Source: Eunapius fragilis
Lineage: Eukaryota > Porifera > Demospongiae > Spongillida > Spongillidae
Length of the DNA stretch: 64,000 nt
Direction: 5' to 3'
Assembly: GCA_963681505.1 (NCBI GenBank)
Contig: OY811977.1
Span: 4,841,264-4,905,263 of the forward strand
Below the pieces are notes generated by a model, which searched no databases, was not told where the DNA came from, and was given only the letters and a program-made list of their open reading frames with translations. The position numbers and the translations under genes were made by a program. Position 1 is the stretch's first letter, and each line of letters begins with the position of its first letter. Below, piece after piece: positions 61,850 to 64,000 of the stretch.

Positions 61850-64000
61850 TAGGCTATTGAACACCCCAGTCGTGAGTTTGACTGTAATCGATAGTTTGCC
61901 CATAAGGGGGCAGGCAGCAGCCGGCCAGTAGGGTGTGCCATAGAGGTGCTGACCCCCCACCACTGCGCCTGACTGGGACCAAGGGGTAACGCTGGTTACC
62001 ATTGGGTCAGCCAGTTTGCTACACCATGACGCTGGTCAAGGTTAAGTGGTTAGGTCAGGGTGTAGAAGCCCGAAGGGTGCCGCCCAAGTGTGTACCCCCC
62101 AAATGGATTTATTTAGAGCTGATTGGTTCCAGGTAGCGGTACAAATGGGGATACAAGTTGTGTGTGTATGTGTGATAGGGTCATTGTGCTGATGCTACAG
62201 TTGCAGTGTCCAAAGGCAGTGTCAGTGGATGCCGGGTGTAGGTGGTGTAGGCAATGCTGCTCCATCTACCTAGGTGCTGGATGGTTAATGATGGGAGGCC
62301 TGCTTGTGCTGCTGCTGTTGCCACCCCAATCCGGAGACTGTGAGTGTTGTACTTGGAGGTGTCGTACCCACATCTCAACAGTAGGTCTCGCAAGATAGCT
62401 CTCATTGCTCGAGATGTGAGTGGGTGTCCAGTTTGAAAATGAAATAGAGATGACCCTGGTGGTGCCTAGCAGTCTTCAAAGTAGGCCTGCAGTGCGACAA
62501 GTGGGCATGATGCATGGTGGGTGTGGCCCATGGTGATGGTATTGCCTCTCCCAACTTGATCTGTCGTTGACTTTTTGATAAAGAAGTGCAAGCCATCCTT
62601 GACCAGGTGGTATTGCTCTTTGTTGGGTGGAGTGTGGGGTCAAATCTGCCCCTGTTGGTTAGAGTGTACTCACTGACCCTTAGGAATCCAAAGAAACCAA
62701 AGGTCAGGGCTGCATTCAGCATCAATTTGTCATGTCTGCGCAATGGGTCAGCCTCCAGTAGCCGCAATAGTTGCTCCAGCATCCCAATGGTGAGAGGCAG
62801 TCTCTTGGGCCTGAGGTGTGCTGGACCTTGAGAACACTGTATGCCTTGGATGGCTAGGTTCAGCGTTGGGTTGTTATGCACTGGACTGCTGAACCCATGG
62901 ATAAGGTGTAGGTGACTGACGACTCCAGGTACACCTGAATGGTGTTGGCCTGGAGTGTTTGGCTTAGATAGGCAGCGAACAGGTTGATTGAATGCTTGAT
63001 TTCTAGTAAGGGGTTGATGCCGAGTGTGGGACAAAAGGTGTAATACTTCCGGATACTTGCCCTGTAGGTGGTGGGTTTTGAGGGGGCCACAGCTCTGTGT
63101 AGGAGGTGGCCACAGCTCTGTGCAGGAGGTGGCTCAGGTGGCCTTCTAAAGCTCTCCCAGCTTGTGCGACACTGGTGTTGGCAGCTGGTTGGCCTGGGGA
63201 GCAAGGGAAAAGAAACGTGAGATCTGGTTGCGTGATAGTGCATCCGCAATGTAGTTCAGTTGGCCTGGGAGGTGTACCAGGGAGACTGTGAAACTGTGCT
63301 GTGCCGCAATAAAGAACAAAGTTCTCAGGAGCTCCATTACTCCGGGGTGCTTGGAAGACTGGTTGGTCCATGCCTGGACTATATCGCAGTGGAATCTGAT
63401 GCGTTGCCCTTCGAGAAGGTGACCCCAAGTGAGAGCTGCTGCCACTATGGCAAAGAGCTCCTGCCACTGTATGGAGCGCTTGGGTAGTTGCTGATGTGGT
63501 TGCCAGTCACCTCTGAACCAGACCCCATTGAAGTATGCACCAAATCCAAAGGAGCCAGAGGCATCGGTGAACAACTGGATGGATTCTGCATCATTCCAGT
63601 CTGGCGAAATGAACATGGAATGCCATTCCAGGATGATAAGAAGCTGTTCCACCATTGTATGTCTGCCCTGGCCTTGGAGTTAAGATGGATGTGGTGATGG
63701 AGCTTTCTCGCTGTGGTTGAGAGTTGATTGAGATGTCGTAGGAACAGGCGACCCGCTGGGACTACCTTGGCTGCAAACGAAAGCTTCCCGATGAGCGATA
63801 GGAGCTCCCTCTTTGTGACCTTATGTTCGCCAAGCCATGACCTGGTCAGGGATGAAATTTCCTGCAGCTTGTCTGCTGGAAATCTGAGCTGCTGCAGGGA
63901 GGAGTCCAGGACAATGCCTAGGAAAGTGATGCAGTTCGCTGGACCTTCACACATTTCTGTTGCGACTGGGACTCCCATTCTCTCGCAGACCTGGAGCATG
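61850..64000 (-). mobile_element. Fossil DIRS-type retrotransposon, cut by the window edge
   Basis: Sense strand is minus. Parts in order: the end of reverse transcriptase with the connection region (ITFLGIVLDSSLQQL, LIGKLSFAAKVVPAGRLFLR; 64000-63650), RNase H (LFTDASGSFGFGAYFNGVW, WQELFAIVAAALTWG; about 63600-63200), and a tyrosine recombinase (SLTFGF-like LTFGFFGFLRVSEYTL, then YNTHSLRIGVATAAAQAG and GRWSSIAYTTYTR; 63200-62180), with the Arg...His-x2-Arg...Tyr pattern. This gene set is specific to DIRS-like elements. The GC-rich stretch 61900-62120 is probably its terminal region. It appears broken, with a few breaks. Most of RT and all upstream parts lie outside the window. Confidence 0.8.

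Overview
The window is animal genomic DNA, most likely from a marine invertebrate and perhaps a demosponge (inference). Genes have short exons with GT-AG introns, intergenic DNA is AT-rich, microsatellites are frequent, and mobile DNA of nearly every class is layered together. There are no operons or ribosome binding sites, and I recognised no tRNA, rRNA or CRISPR array.

Layout. 1-1680 (minus): the 3' part of a conserved SLC35F3/F4-like transporter gene with four clean exons, the best ordinary host gene here. 3.1-5.1 kb (minus): a fossil Rep gene of CRESS-DNA-virus type (HUH nuclease plus SF3 helicase). 5.5-7.85 kb (minus): exons of a tetratricopeptide-repeat gene. 7.85-22.85 kb: three copies of one repeat unit. 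The middle copy carries a Crinkler-type (CRN) NTPase-nuclease gene (about 14.2-17.5 kb). The first, inverted copy abuts the TPR gene. The third holds only the CRN 5' part and lies inside a 5-kb structure with inverted-repeat ends (18.58-23.61 kb). The copies differ by nested DNA transposons, so empty and filled sites can be compared within the window.

23.6-28.7 kb: non-coding repeats, including an ~800-bp inverted repeat with long CA tracts. 29.5-36.3 kb: a decayed multi-domain gene (possible DDE domain, SAP-like motif, Trp-rich C-terminus) split by an R2-type LINE on the opposite strand. 36.5-37.2 kb: G-rich tandem array. 37.316-40.920 kb: a DNA transposon with ~90-bp terminal inverted repeats and a 9-bp target duplication, encoding a RecQ-like helicase fragment and a spliced transposase-like gene; I assign it provisionally to the helicase-bearing Academ lineage. 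41.6-45 kb: a duplicated 1.3-kb block with hairpin MITEs.

45-64 kb: a Harbinger-type transposase fragment, a SWIM-YqaJ-PHD gene beside a fossil integrase, a Penelope-like reverse transcriptase with a TA microsatellite at its active site, an ISXO2-like fragment, a short BEL/Pao fossil with LTRs and a 5-bp duplication, more MITEs, and a DIRS-type fossil running off the right edge.

The main story is of elements nested in and copying one another, with one host transporter gene and one TPR gene at the left edge.
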